The translations under genes and the position numbers were made by a program. The notes under the pieces are model-generated. The model ran no database searches, was not told the DNA's origin, and was given only the letters and a program-made list of their open reading frames with translations. This document shows, in pieces, positions 48,296 to 57,029 of a DNA stretch of 64,000 bases; within the stretch, counting starts at the first letter, position 1; every line of letters starts with the position of its first letter. The stretch spans positions 1-64,000 of the forward strand of contig JAAUQI010000006.1 in assembly GCA_012032345.1 (NCBI GenBank). Direction: 5' to 3'. The stretch is from Leptolyngbyaceae cyanobacterium RM1_1_2 (GTDB taxonomy: Bacteria; Cyanobacteriota; Cyanobacteriia; Phormidesmidales; Phormidesmidaceae).

Positions 48296-48598
48296 ATGGT
48301 AAAGGCGATCGCACTGCTAAGCCTGCTATTTTGGCTAACAGCTATGCCTATTGGGGCATTTTCAGGAGCGCTGCCGTACTGTCAGACTGTAGCAGAACAA
48401 GAAATTTGCCTTTTGAGTCTTAGGCGTAGCGCCAAATATTACTGGCAATATCGGGCTGCTGTCAGTATTGCCGGCATCAGGCGTCCGGTTGAGGTCTATG
48501 ACTGTCAGCGACAGCAGCGCGTCAGTTCAAAGGGTAGAGAGATACCGTTTCAATCAGATGGGCCAGGTCTGATGATTTGTAGCTTCTTTAAAAAATAG
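48296..48598 (+). CDS. Small exported hypothetical protein
   Basis: From the ATG at 48296 (MVKAIALLSLLFWLTAMPIG then AFSGA) this is about 100 aa with a signal peptide and four cysteines in the mature part (LPYCQTVAEQEICLLSL, VYDCQRQQ and LMICSFFKK), which could form two disulfides. An open frame starts earlier, at 48248, but lacks support. I do not recognise the family. The TAG stop overlaps the GTG start of the SMP-30 gene. Confidence 0.7.
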   Translation: MVKAIALLSLLFWLTAMPIGAFSGALPYCQTVAEQEICLLSLRRSAKYYWQYRAAVSIAGIRRPVEVYDCQRQQRVSSKGREIPFQSDGPGLMICSFFKK

Positions 48599-49497
48599 TG
48601 GCAGCTCATTCCTTGCACTCCCCTTATCCAATCGCAAACGTTTTGACCGTTCGGGCCAGACTAGGCGAAGGCCCCACCTGGGATATGGCTCAGCAGTGCC
48701 TTTACTGGGTAGATATTTACAATCACTGGGTGTATCAGTTTGATCCGGCAACCGGACAGACCCGCTATTTTGATGTGGGGGGAGTGGTTGGCTGCTTGGC
48801 GATCGCGTCTAATCGTCGGCTGCTGCTGGCTTTGCGTCACGAGCTAGCCGTACTTGACTTAGCAACTGGAGAGCTAACCCCAATACTCTCTGTTGAAGCA
48901 GACAAGCCCTACAATCGCTTTAACGATGGCAAGTGTGACGTGGCCGGACGGTTTTGGTTTGGATCAATGTCTACCCAGGATGCTGGAGGCAGTCTGTACC
49001 GCTATGATCTCGATGGCTCTCTCCACCAGATGGCAACCGGGCTAACTATCTCCAACGGTATCGGCTGGAGTCCTGATAATCAGACTTTTTATCTGACTGA
49101 TTCGGCTGATCAGGTAATCTATGCCTATCAGTTTGATCTAGTCAGCGGCGCGATCGCCCAGCAGCAAGTTCTAGTTGATCTCAGCCTTGCTGATTTGATC
49201 CCAGACGGTCTAGCTATTGACGCCGAAGGCTGCCTGTGGTCTGCCATCTGGGATGGCTGGTGTGTCATTCGCTTCAGCCCTGAAGGCAAAGAGCTAGCCC
49301 GATTTCCGCTGCCTGTACAGCGCCCCACCGCCTGCACCTTTGGCGGCACAGACCTGAAGAAACTGTATGTGACAACGGCTTCTGTCGGGCTGAGCGAAGC
49401 CGAAATTCAGGCCAGTGTCTTTTCAGGCGACTTATTTTGTATTCATACTGATGTGGTAGGGCTGCCCACAAGTACCTTCGCTGGGGCGCTAAACTAA
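48598..49497 (+). CDS. SMP-30/gluconolactonase/LRE-family protein
   Basis: The 299-aa protein is a six-bladed propeller of the SMP-30 family: RLGEGPTWDMAQQCLYWVDI with the metal-ligand Glu, NRFNDGKCDVAGRFWFGSMS, GLTISNGIGWSPDNQTFYLT and DGLAIDAEGCLWSAIWDGWC. Family members hydrolyse sugar lactones, using a divalent metal. The real substrate is uncertain. The start is a GTG directly coupled to the preceding exported-protein gene. Confidence 0.9.
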   Translation: MAAHSLHSPYPIANVLTVRARLGEGPTWDMAQQCLYWVDIYNHWVYQFDPATGQTRYFDVGGVVGCLAIASNRRLLLALRHELAVLDLATGELTPILSVEADKPYNRFNDGKCDVAGRFWFGSMSTQDAGGSLYRYDLDGSLHQMATGLTISNGIGWSPDNQTFYLTDSADQVIYAYQFDLVSGAIAQQQVLVDLSLADLIPDGLAIDAEGCLWSAIWDGWCVIRFSPEGKELARFPLPVQRPTACTFGGTDLKKLYVTTASVGLSEAEIQASVFSGDLFCIHTDVVGLPTSTFAGALN

Positions 49498-49537
49498 TTT
49501 TCTAAGCAGCAGTAGTTTCTAAAAGCCGTCAATCACT

Positions 49538-49810
49538 ATGGAGCGAATTCAGCTCATCGTTCACGGCGTTGTTCAAGCAGTGGGCTTTCGCTATCATACC
49601 TGCCAGGAGGCCCTACAGCTTGGGGTCACTGGCTATGTCAAAAATCTGCCCGACGGTACGGTCGAGATTGTGGCAGAAGGAAGCCCAGACGCTCTGCGGG
49701 CTTTGTCAGGCTGGGCCAAACAGGGGCCACCCGCCGCTCAGGTTAGGCATATAGAAATAGCTAAAGCTGAGGCTACAGGTGAGTTTAACAGCTTTGCGAT
49801 CGCCTATTAG
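49538..49810 (+). CDS. acyP: Acylphosphatase
   Basis: The 90-aa protein has the acylphosphatase signature VHGVVQAVGFRYHTCQEA with the catalytic Arg, and GYVKNLPDGTVEIVAEG with the catalytic Asn. It hydrolyses acyl phosphates in the cytoplasm. Length and motifs are complete. The gene overlaps the convergent histidine kinase gene by 4 bp. Confidence 0.95.
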   Translation: MERIQLIVHGVVQAVGFRYHTCQEALQLGVTGYVKNLPDGTVEIVAEGSPDALRALSGWAKQGPPAAQVRHIEIAKAEATGEFNSFAIAY

Positions 49811-52059
49811 TCACTGTTTGTATCCTCAGCCTGATGGGGCTGAACTAATGGAATCAGGATTTTAAAGTGGGTTCCCTGTCTCAGTTCAGAGGCGCAGGTG
49901 AGGCTACCGCCGTGACGTTCGCTCACAATCTGATAGCTGATAGAAAGCCCCAAACCTGTGCCCTTGCCCACGGGTTTGGTGGTAAAGAAAGGATCAAATA
50001 GCCGCTGCTTAACAGCCTCCGGAATACCCAAGGCATTATCAGAAATCGTAATTTGTACCTGGTCTAAACCCATCTGCTGCGTTCTAATAGCAATTACAGG
50101 CTGGAATTCAGCCTCTCGGAGATAGCGCTCTTCTAGCGCATCAATAGCATTTGAGAGGATGTTCATAAATACCTGATTGAGCTGCCCTGGGTAGCACTCG
50201 ACTAGGGGTAGTGGGCCGTATTGCCTCTCAACTGCAATCGCGCTGCGATTGGGCTGAGCCTTGAGTCGGCTTTCTAAAATCATGAGGGTGCTATTGAGGC
50301 CCTCGTGTAAATCGATAGCTTCAATCTCGGCCTCATCCATGCGCGAAAAAGTTCGCAGAGAAGCCACAATTCCCTGAATACGTTGAGCACCTACTTTCAT
50401 TGAGCTAAGTACTTTGGGCAGGTCGGTTGTGACAAAATCGAGATCAACAACCTCAATTTCTGATTGGATCTCTGGCACAGGTTGCGGATAGTGCTGCTGG
50501 TAGAGCGTCATTAGCCTGAGTAAATCACAGGTGTAGGCATTCATATGGGTTAGGTTGCCGTAGATGAAATTTACCGGGTTGTTAATTTCATGGGCGACTC
50601 CCGCTACGAGCTGACCCAGACAGGACATTTTCTCAGTTTGAATGAGCTGTAGCTGAGCCTGCTTGAGTTCCTTTAAGGTTTCTTGTAGCTGATTGTTTTT
50701 GATCTGAAGCTGCTGAGTGCGTTCAGTCACCTGCTCTTCTAAGTTGCGGCTATGGGCTTCTAAGGCTTGCCGAGAAGCCCTCAGGTGATAAGTCATTTGG
50801 TTAAAGGTGACTGCTAGCGCCCCGATTTCGTCTCGAGAGGTAACGGGTGCTTTGGCCGTGTAATCTCCTGCCATGATGCTGGCTGTAGTGTGAGTTAGCC
50901 GCCTGATCGGAATAGTAATAGCGCGCCGCAGAGTCAGCACTAAGGCGATCGCCAGAATCAGCGAAATACCTCCGCCGAGCAGGGTTTGCCACTGTGCTCT
51001 GGCCAAGCTCACATGGCTAATCTCCAGCTCGCGCAGCAAAGCATTTTGCTCTGCCACCACAATTGCAGCCAGTTCGTCCAGCATTTTAGTGGCCAGAGGC
51101 TCAGCCTGCGTACTCAGTAGAAACAAATCAGTTCGATAGCGATCGCTTTCGACAATTTCAAAAAGCTGCGACGGCAGCGCTACGAAAGCCCCATAAGCTT
51201 TTTCCAGCTTGTCTAATTCCGTCTGCTGCTCAGCACTGAGCTGAGTCTGTAAGCGTAAAATTTGTGCCCAAGCTGCCTGATTTTTTTTACTTTGAGCCGC
51301 ATACTCAAACCGAAAACTTGGGCTGCGGGTGACCAGATAGCTCCGAAGCGCCGCTACCGATAAGGCAAAAGAACTTCTGAATTCAAACAGAGCCTCCAAC
51401 AGCTCTGAACTATCAGACATAGAAGATCGCTGTAGCTGCAAATCTATTAGCTGAGTTGCCCCATCTAAAGTCAGATTGATTTGGATATCGCCGACTGATT
51501 GCAGCTGTTTCAGGGCGGGCTGGTTTTCTACCACGCGGTCTTTGAGCGCAAACATTTCTTCCGGTAAGAACAACCACTGCTGATAAAGACGCTCTAATTC
51601 TTCAAGCCTTTCTATCTGTTCAACATTGACAGTATTTCCTGGTCTTGCAGCCTTGTTTAACCCCTTACTCAAAGCTTTAAGCTGAGTAAAATCAGCCTCA
51701 AAGGCGAGTCTAGATACCTGGTACTGGTTGCGAAATGCTGACTCTGAAGTTGCTAGATAACCTCGCACATTTGACAACATACTGAGAAGATTAGACTGTG
51801 CCTGCGCTGAAGCCAGTGCCGAAGGAAAGTGATACTGCTGGGTTTTATCGATGCTGATGTCCGCTCGATGTCCTTCCCAGTAAGTAATGCCAATTACCAA
51901 AAACGTAACCGCTACCAAAATTCCAAAGCTAAGATTGAGCTTTTTGCCAATACTCAACCGACTGTATGCAGATTTTGGTTCCTTAAACTTAGAACGAAGC
52001 CCATGACTCAAAGACTGCCAGTGAGATCGGCTTTGCAACCAGAGCACTCGAAGGAACAT
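49807..52059 (-). CDS. Membrane sensor histidine kinase (HAMP)
   Basis: The 750-aa protein has a membrane helix near residues 45-65 (FGILVAVTFLVIGITYW), a long extracytoplasmic all-helical sensor region of about 290 residues and a second helix (LLGGGISLILAIALVLTL). A HAMP linker (about 380-430) with SRDEIGALAVTFNQMTYHL and a coiled coil follow. The kinase core has the H-box GVAHEINNPVNF (His near 490), N-box NILSNAIDALEE and G2 motif GKGTGLGLSISYQIVSERHG. No receiver domain or response regulator is next to it. It lies 37 bp downstream of a dctP-type periplasmic receptor gene, so it may sense that receptor. The cognate partner is unknown. Confidence 0.92.
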   Translation of the reverse strand: MFLRVLWLQSRSHWQSLSHGLRSKFKEPKSAYSRLSIGKKLNLSFGILVAVTFLVIGITYWEGHRADISIDKTQQYHFPSALASAQAQSNLLSMLSNVRGYLATSESAFRNQYQVSRLAFEADFTQLKALSKGLNKAARPGNTVNVEQIERLEELERLYQQWLFLPEEMFALKDRVVENQPALKQLQSVGDIQINLTLDGATQLIDLQLQRSSMSDSSELLEALFEFRSSFALSVAALRSYLVTRSPSFRFEYAAQSKKNQAAWAQILRLQTQLSAEQQTELDKLEKAYGAFVALPSQLFEIVESDRYRTDLFLLSTQAEPLATKMLDELAAIVVAEQNALLRELEISHVSLARAQWQTLLGGGISLILAIALVLTLRRAITIPIRRLTHTTASIMAGDYTAKAPVTSRDEIGALAVTFNQMTYHLRASRQALEAHSRNLEEQVTERTQQLQIKNNQLQETLKELKQAQLQLIQTEKMSCLGQLVAGVAHEINNPVNFIYGNLTHMNAYTCDLLRLMTLYQQHYPQPVPEIQSEIEVVDLDFVTTDLPKVLSSMKVGAQRIQGIVASLRTFSRMDEAEIEAIDLHEGLNSTLMILESRLKAQPNRSAIAVERQYGPLPLVECYPGQLNQVFMNILSNAIDALEERYLREAEFQPVIAIRTQQMGLDQVQITISDNALGIPEAVKQRLFDPFFTTKPVGKGTGLGLSISYQIVSERHGGSLTCASELRQGTHFKILIPLVQPHQAEDTNSD

Positions 52060-52095
52060 AACTGCTAGACATGAGAGAACTAGAGGAAAATACGA

Positions 52096-53110
52096 TCAGG
52101 CCACAAACTCAATCAGGCTCAGCTCATTAGCCTGATTCCAACCACAAATTTCAGAGCGAAAAGCTTGCCATTGGGTATAAATCTGTCGAAACCCAGCCTC
52201 TTGACTGGCAGTTTCTTCATAGAGTTCAAAAGCCGACTTTCTAGCAGCCTGTAGAATCTCCAGACTATAAGGTAAAAGCCCAGTTCCGCTCAGTACCAGT
52301 CGCCGTAGATCTTCTCCATTGACCGCGTCATATTGAGATAGAATTAATCTGTATTTCATAGGTAGTTCTTGGCTCCCACCAGCCAGGATAGTAGTAATAC
52401 TGAGCAATACTGTTGAGGCCAAGTTTTTCGTCTTCATAAGAGCCTGCCCACTCTGCTGCATCAATCAGGTTCTGCTCTAGCTGCTCAAAGATCTCATTTC
52501 CATCCAGCACCCGAACATCGACGCCTAAACGCTTTATCACCTGGCCACCCAGCCCCGGAATTCTCATTCTTAGACCTCGTAATGCTTCAACAGAATTAAT
52601 TTTTTGCTTAAACCATCCCCCCATTTGTGCGCCTGTGCTGCCTACCGGGAAAGTGATAATGCCATAATCAGCGTAGATTTTCTGCATACTTTCTAATCCC
52701 CCCGCGCTCATTAGCCAGGAAATTTGCTGCTGCGCGTTGAGTCCAAAAGGAACTGTTGTGCCAAACGCCAAGGCAGGGTTTTTATCGATGTAATAGTAGC
52801 TCAGCGTATGCCCACACTCCACTGTTTCTGCAGCCACTGCATCCATCACCTCTAGTCCAGCGACTATTTCATCTGCGCCATAAGGTGTAATTGTAAATCG
52901 CCCGCTAGTTGCTGCACTAACCTGCCTGCAGAGGTTATCGACACTGCCAAAAATAATTTCAAGCGATTTAGGCCAGCTTGTAGCCATGCGCCACTGTACC
53001 AGAGGTGACTTATCAGTTGTCGTGGGTGAAACAGTTTGAGCGTCAGCTTGCCGAGCTGTCACTCTCCCCCATATCTTAGCTGCGGTTCCCATAAAAAGGC
53101 GGCGCTGCAT
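52096..53110 (-). pseudogene. DctP-family (TRAP-type) periplasmic binding protein, internally deleted
   Basis: The N-terminus (MQRRLFMGTAAKIWGR...) includes an RR pair; the receptor domain then has VQWRMATSWPKSLEIIFGSV, YYYIDKNPALAFGTTVPFGL, MGGWFKQKINSVEALRGLRM and EWAGSYEDEKLGL. At about 52370 the frame jumps from YEIQIN to a different frame reading ILSQYDAVNGEDLRRLVLSG, then EILQAARKSAFELYEETA to the stop at 52096. About 25-30 codons that family members have here (LDQW..LP region) are missing, so this is a deletion rather than a single indel. TRAP receptors bind organic acids. No TRAP membrane subunits are in the window. The gene is followed by the histidine kinase gene. Confidence 0.78.
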
Positions 53111-53146
53111 AATTTCAAGACTCTCTCCATGAAGTCAAACTTTGAA

Positions 53147-53179
53147 GGTTCGCCAAAGGTTTGCCAAAGGTTTGCCAAA
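53147..53179. promoter_or_regulatory. Three 11-bp direct repeats before dctP1
   Basis: GGTTCGCCAAA, GGTTTGCCAAA and GGTTTGCCAAA are contiguous and lie 37-69 bp upstream of the dctP1 ATG. An 11-bp period places the units on the same helix face, as in sites of OmpR/PhoB-type response regulators. Just beyond are two copies of TAAATGAC (53183-53198). Confidence 0.55.
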
Positions 53180-53207
53180 GAGTAAATGACTAAATGACTA
53201 TATCTAC

Positions 53208-54026
53208 TTACAATTCCAAGAGGTGGTTTTCCTTAAAGGCGAATTTAGCAAAGCTAAATTCGTTCACGCAATTCCACTGGGAAACCTCGGTGCGAAATTT
53301 TTGCCATTGCTGATAAATTTGTCGGAAAGTTGAGTCTGCTTGGGCAGCTTGCTCATAGTATTCGGCGGTGGCTGCTTTAGCGGCGGTTAAAATTTGGGGG
53401 CTGTAAACTCTGAGCTGCGTCCCTTTAGCTACCAGACGTCTCAGCGCTGCTCCGTTAGCTGCATTGTAGCGGGCAAGCATCATCAGATTTGCCTCCACCG
53501 CCGCTAAACGAAACGCAGTTTGGTACTCTTAAGGCAGCTGGTGCCACTGATTTAAGTTGATGAGGGCCTCTAGCGTTTCTGAAGGACTCCACCAGCCCGG
53601 ACGATAGTAATAGCTGGCAGCCTGATCCAACCCCAAGCGTTCATCATCGTAGGGGCCACTCCACTCGACAACCTCAATTTCCTTATTCATGAGAGCAGTC
53701 ACAATCTCATTCGCTGCCAGGGTCTTGACTTCTACGCCCAGCGATCGCATAACCTTTCCTCCCACTCTGGGAATTCTCATCTTCAAACCCTATAAATCGG
53801 CTAGGCTGGCTACCTCTGCCTTAAACCAGCCGCCCATTTGCCCCCCGGTATTGGTATTACCTACCGGAAAGTTGATTACACCCAGGTCTGCATATAGAAG
53901 CTGCATAGCTTCTATATGCAGACCTGAAAAGCCAGGCATTTTGCTGCTGAGCCGTCAGGCCAAATGGAATACACGCTGAGGAAGCAAGTGCCGGACTTTT
54001 ATCAAGATAATAATGATTGCCAGTGT
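53208..54026 (-). pseudogene. Second DctP-family receptor gene, nonsense-interrupted
   Basis: One frame on the minus strand gives HYYLDKSPALAS, CIPFGLTAQQQNAWLF, LLYADLGVINFPVGNT, GGQMGGWFKAEVASLADL, MRIPRVGGKVMRSLGVEVKT and finally EANLMMLARYNAANGAALRR. This is a paralogue of the next gene. It is interrupted by a TAG after ASLADL (near 53790) and a TAA after HQLP (near 53527), and it lacks its 5' end beyond about 54026. A perfect palindrome also replaces codons near 53905. The stops fall in one frame, so they are nonsense mutations, not sequencing indels. Confidence 0.8.
53883..53926. repeat. Perfect inverted repeat, 20-bp arms
   Basis: CAGGTCTGCATATAGAAGCT (53883-53902) is followed by a 4-base loop GCAT and its exact reverse complement (53907-53926). 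One arm corresponds to the DctP codons for LLYADL; the other stands where unrelated codons are expected. It lies inside the dctP2 pseudogene. Confidence 0.93.
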
Positions 54027-54289
54027 AGATACCTCAGAGACTTTTAAGACATCCTCTCATAGGCAAAAAATATTCTGTCCAAACTACTGGCGATCGCTCT
54101 CAAATACTGTCATGTATCAGCACAAACTCGTTAGATTCTCCGAGCGTGATTGCAGAGAGATAAAAACTGTTTGTTCGCAAGCGCAGAGCCGCTGAAAATC
54201 AGTGGCTTTTTAGCATCTCTGGTGGCCAAATGGGGCCGTTGGGCACACTGAAGTCGGGCAGATTTGATAGGCAGGTTTGACAGGTTACT

Positions 54290-55819
54290 ATGCTGGCGCG
54301 GATTTGGAGTGCATCACTGGTTGGAATTGAGGCCGTGCAGGTTGGCGTTGAGGTAGATGTTTCTGGAGGACTGCCCGCTACTGTACTGGTGGGGCTACCA
54401 GATACGGCTGTGCAAGAGTCTCGTGAACGCGTGCGGGCGGCGCTAAAAAATTCGGGATTTGTGTTTCCGATGCGGCGAATTGTGATTAACCTGGCTCCGG
54501 CTGACCTCCGCAAAGAGGGGCCTAGTTTTGATTTGCCAATTAGCATGGGCATCTTGGCGGCTTCAGAGCAGGTGAGTACTGACCTGCTGGGCGATCATCT
54601 ATTTTTGGGCGAAGTTTCTCTAGATGGGTCTTTGCGTCCTGTGACTGGGGTTTTGCCCATTGCCGCTGCTGCTGCCAGTTTAGGAATGACGGGGCTGGTT
54701 GTACCAGAAGACAATGCTCGAGAAGCTGCGGTGGTTCCTGGTTTGCAGGTTTATGGCTTTAAGCACCTGAATGAAGTTGCGGCCTTTCTCAGCCAGCCAG
54801 AACGCTGCTCCCCCTTGACCCTCGACGGTGAAGCCGAGCTAGCAAAATCGCCTAGAACCGGGCTTGATCTTAAAGATGTCAAAGGTCAGGTGCAGGCCCG
54901 TCGCGCTTTAGAAATTGCCGCTGCTGGCGGTCATAATTTAGTCTTTGTCGGGCCACCGGGCAGCGGTAAAACCATGCTAGCGCGACGACTCCCCAGTATT
55001 TTGCCCCCGTTATCCTTTACTGAAGCTTTAGAAGTGACCCAGGTTCACTCTGTAGCAGGGCTGCTGCGCCACAGAGGAACTTTAGTCAGCGATCGCCCGT
55101 TTCGCAGTCCCCATCACTCGGCTTCTGGCCCGTCTCTAGTCGGCGGCGGTAGTTTTCCCCGACCGGGTGAAATTTCTTTAGCTCACCGGGGTGTCTTATT
55201 TCTAGACGAGCTAACCGAATTCAAGCGCGACGTTCTAGAGTTTTTGCGACAGCCGCTTGAAGATGGCTACGTCAGTATTTCTAGAACCCGACAGTCTGTG
55301 GTATTTCCGGCTCAGTTCACTCTGGTGGCCAGTACCAATCCCTGTCCCTGTGGTTATTTTGGCGATTCAGTGCAGCCCTGCACCTGTTCACCGCGCAGCC
55401 GCGAGCAGTACTGGGCTAGGCTCTCAGGGCCGCTGATGGATCGCATTGACCTACAGGTTGTAGTCAGTCGCCTGCAGCCAGAAGAGATGACTCGGCCCGT
55501 TGTTGGCGAACCCTCAGAGGCGGTCAGAAAACGGGTACAGACAGCGCGGCAGCAGGCTCAGCAGCGCTTCAAGGCCGAGCCTCAGCTCCAGTGCAACGCC
55601 GATATGCAGAGTCGTCATCTCAAACAGTGGTGTCCGCTAGATGATAGCAGCCGTCAGCTTCTAGAAAGTGCCGTCCGGCAGCTGGGGCTTTCGGCTAGGG
55701 CCACCGATCGCATTCTTAAAGTGGGGCGGACGATTGCTGATTTAGAGAGCAATCCGGTTTTACAAGCTCACCATGTGGCTGAAGCAATTCAGTATCGCAC
55801 CATTGATCGAATGCACTAA
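54290..55819 (+). CDS. comM: YifB/ComM-family Mg-chelatase-like AAA+ ATPase
   Basis: The 509-aa protein has the N-terminal ribosomal-S5-like domain (MLARIWSASLVGIEAVQVGV, GLPDTAVQESRERVRAAL). The AAA+ domain has Walker A GPPGSGKTMLARRLPSILP, Walker B VLFLDELTEF, the Cys-rich NPCPCGYFGDSVQPCTC and the sensor-2 region LSGPLMDRIDLQVV. In naturally competent bacteria ComM is a hexameric helicase that extends DNA heteroduplex during transformation, so this supports natural competence in the host. It is monocistronic, ending 4 bp into the convergent HD gene. Confidence 0.94.
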   Translation: MLARIWSASLVGIEAVQVGVEVDVSGGLPATVLVGLPDTAVQESRERVRAALKNSGFVFPMRRIVINLAPADLRKEGPSFDLPISMGILAASEQVSTDLLGDHLFLGEVSLDGSLRPVTGVLPIAAAAASLGMTGLVVPEDNAREAAVVPGLQVYGFKHLNEVAAFLSQPERCSPLTLDGEAELAKSPRTGLDLKDVKGQVQARRALEIAAAGGHNLVFVGPPGSGKTMLARRLPSILPPLSFTEALEVTQVHSVAGLLRHRGTLVSDRPFRSPHHSASGPSLVGGGSFPRPGEISLAHRGVLFLDELTEFKRDVLEFLRQPLEDGYVSISRTRQSVVFPAQFTLVASTNPCPCGYFGDSVQPCTCSPRSREQYWARLSGPLMDRIDLQVVVSRLQPEEMTRPVVGEPSEAVRKRVQTARQQAQQRFKAEPQLQCNADMQSRHLKQWCPLDDSSRQLLESAVRQLGLSARATDRILKVGRTIADLESNPVLQAHHVAEAIQYRTIDRMH

Positions 55820-56406
55820 GGCCGAATCCAGCCTGCTGCAACGCAGTCGTCAACTACCTGCAGCAGCCAGTTCCAGAGATCTGGGGTACCCGTTTTTACC
55901 GCAGCCATTCGCTGCATTACCTGGGTGCGGGTGATGCCATGCTGTTTCCAGGTACCGCCCTGAGTCTGCTGGTTGTGCAGGAACGGCTGTAGGCGATCGA
56001 GGGCGGCTGCAAACTGAGCCGTCGGCGTGGTGCCTGCCTCAAATTCTTCCCACAGCGATCGCAGTTCATCTGCTTGCGGAGCGGGCAACAGACCAAAGAT
56101 ACGCGTGGCTGCCTTTGCTTCTCGACTGGCCTTCTCAGACTGAGCCGCCAAGTCATAGCAAAAGGTATCACCGGCATCAATTTCGACAACGTCATGAATT
56201 AAGACCTGTTGGATTGCCCGAAACAGATCGCTTTGAGGCGGGGCATACTCAGCCAGGGCGATCGCCATCATGGCTAGATGCCAGGAATGCTCAGCACTGT
56301 TTTCCCGGCGGGAACTGTCCAGCAGCAGCGTTTGACGCTGCACCTGTTTGAGCTGATCAAGTTCCAGGATAAATTGCAGTCTCTGGTTGAGTAACGGGTT
56401 GTCCAT
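55816..56406 (-). CDS. HD-domain phosphohydrolase (YfbR-like)
   Basis: The 196-aa protein has ENSAEHSWHLAMMAIALAEY supplying the first His, VLIHDVVEIDAGDTFCYD with the HD pair, and a downstream Asp region (FAAALDRLQPFLHNQQTQGG). It matches HD-domain nucleotidase/5'-deoxynucleotidase (YfbR) proteins. The exact substrate is not evident. It is cytoplasmic. The SRP RNA gene lies just upstream on the other strand. Confidence 0.88.
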   Translation of the reverse strand: MDNPLLNQRLQFILELDQLKQVQRQTLLLDSSRRENSAEHSWHLAMMAIALAEYAPPQSDLFRAIQQVLIHDVVEIDAGDTFCYDLAAQSEKASREAKAATRIFGLLPAPQADELRSLWEEFEAGTTPTAQFAAALDRLQPFLHNQQTQGGTWKQHGITRTQVMQRMAAVKTGTPDLWNWLLQVVDDCVAAGWIRP

Positions 56407-56456
56407 AGCCGTATTTTTCCTGTGTGGCTGGTGTGAGATGGTGTTATTCTATAGAT

Positions 56457-56550
56457 GACTCGGAACTATGCGATTACAACGCCCAAACTTTGTCAGGACC
56501 GGAAGGTAGCAGCAATACGGGATGCTTGTGATAGGCGTGGTTTCCGGGTC
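56457..56550 (+). ncRNA. ffs: Signal recognition particle RNA, small bacterial type
   Basis: The conserved domain IV hairpin GTCAGGACCGGAAGGTAGCA then GCAATACGGGATGC is present with the GGAA tetraloop. The outer stem pairs GACTCGGAA at 56457 with TTTCCGGGTC ending at 56550, and a T-rich terminator (ACTTTTTTT) follows. The RNA binds Ffh and targets nascent membrane proteins. Ends are set by the outer stem and may be off by a few bases. Confidence 0.93.
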
Positions 56551-56664
56551 ACTTTTTTTATGGTTTTTAACACCCCTGCCGCAACGGTGATCTAGACTGG
56601 TCGCAGGCCCAAATTTGCGCCTATGCTGTAAGCAATCCAGGCGCAGGCGAAAGGAGTGGTAACT

Positions 56665-57027
56665 ATGGCAGGTTTTGGAGATTTAGTTCAAAAAGCTTTT
56701 TATTTAGGCGTTGGCATTGCGTCCTATGCTGGAGAGAAAGCAGGGGGTACGCTGGGTGAACTTCGCGGACAGGCTCAAAAAATTGTTGATGAGCTGGTAG
56801 CGCGGGGCGAAATGACCACCGACGAGGCCCAGCGCTTGATTAACGAAATGATGAATCGAGCCCAGGAAGCTCCTGGAAGTCCTCAACCCTCTTCGTCGAA
56901 GCAGCCCCGTCACATCGAAATCATTGATGACGACAGCGCCCTAGCTGAAATCCGGCAGGAAGAAATGCTCCGGCAGCAGGTTGAAGCCCTACGGCAAGAG
57001 TTGCAAAATCTAAAACGCAAAGAGTAG
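56665..57027 (+). CDS. Phasin-like helical protein
   Basis: The 120-aa protein (MAGFGDLVQKAFYLGVGIAS) has an amphipathic helical region with GGTLGELRGQAQKIVDELVA, then EMTTDEAQRLINEMMNRAQE, a Pro/Ser linker and a C-terminal coiled coil (EMLRQQVEALRQELQNLKRK). NCBI-type annotation of close cyanobacterial homologues is phasin family protein, but a polyhydroxyalkanoate role is not shown by the sequence. The ATG at 56665 is used; a GTG three codons upstream is in frame. The next gene starts 2 bp after the stop. Confidence 0.78.
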   Translation: MAGFGDLVQKAFYLGVGIASYAGEKAGGTLGELRGQAQKIVDELVARGEMTTDEAQRLINEMMNRAQEAPGSPQPSSSKQPRHIEIIDDDSALAEIRQEEMLRQQVEALRQELQNLKRKE

Positions 57028-57029
57028 TT

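Noticed and set aside
53883-53926. Palindrome as a transcription terminator or attachment site
   Set aside because: There is no T-run, it lies inside coding sequence of a receptor pseudogene, and one arm encodes expected residues.
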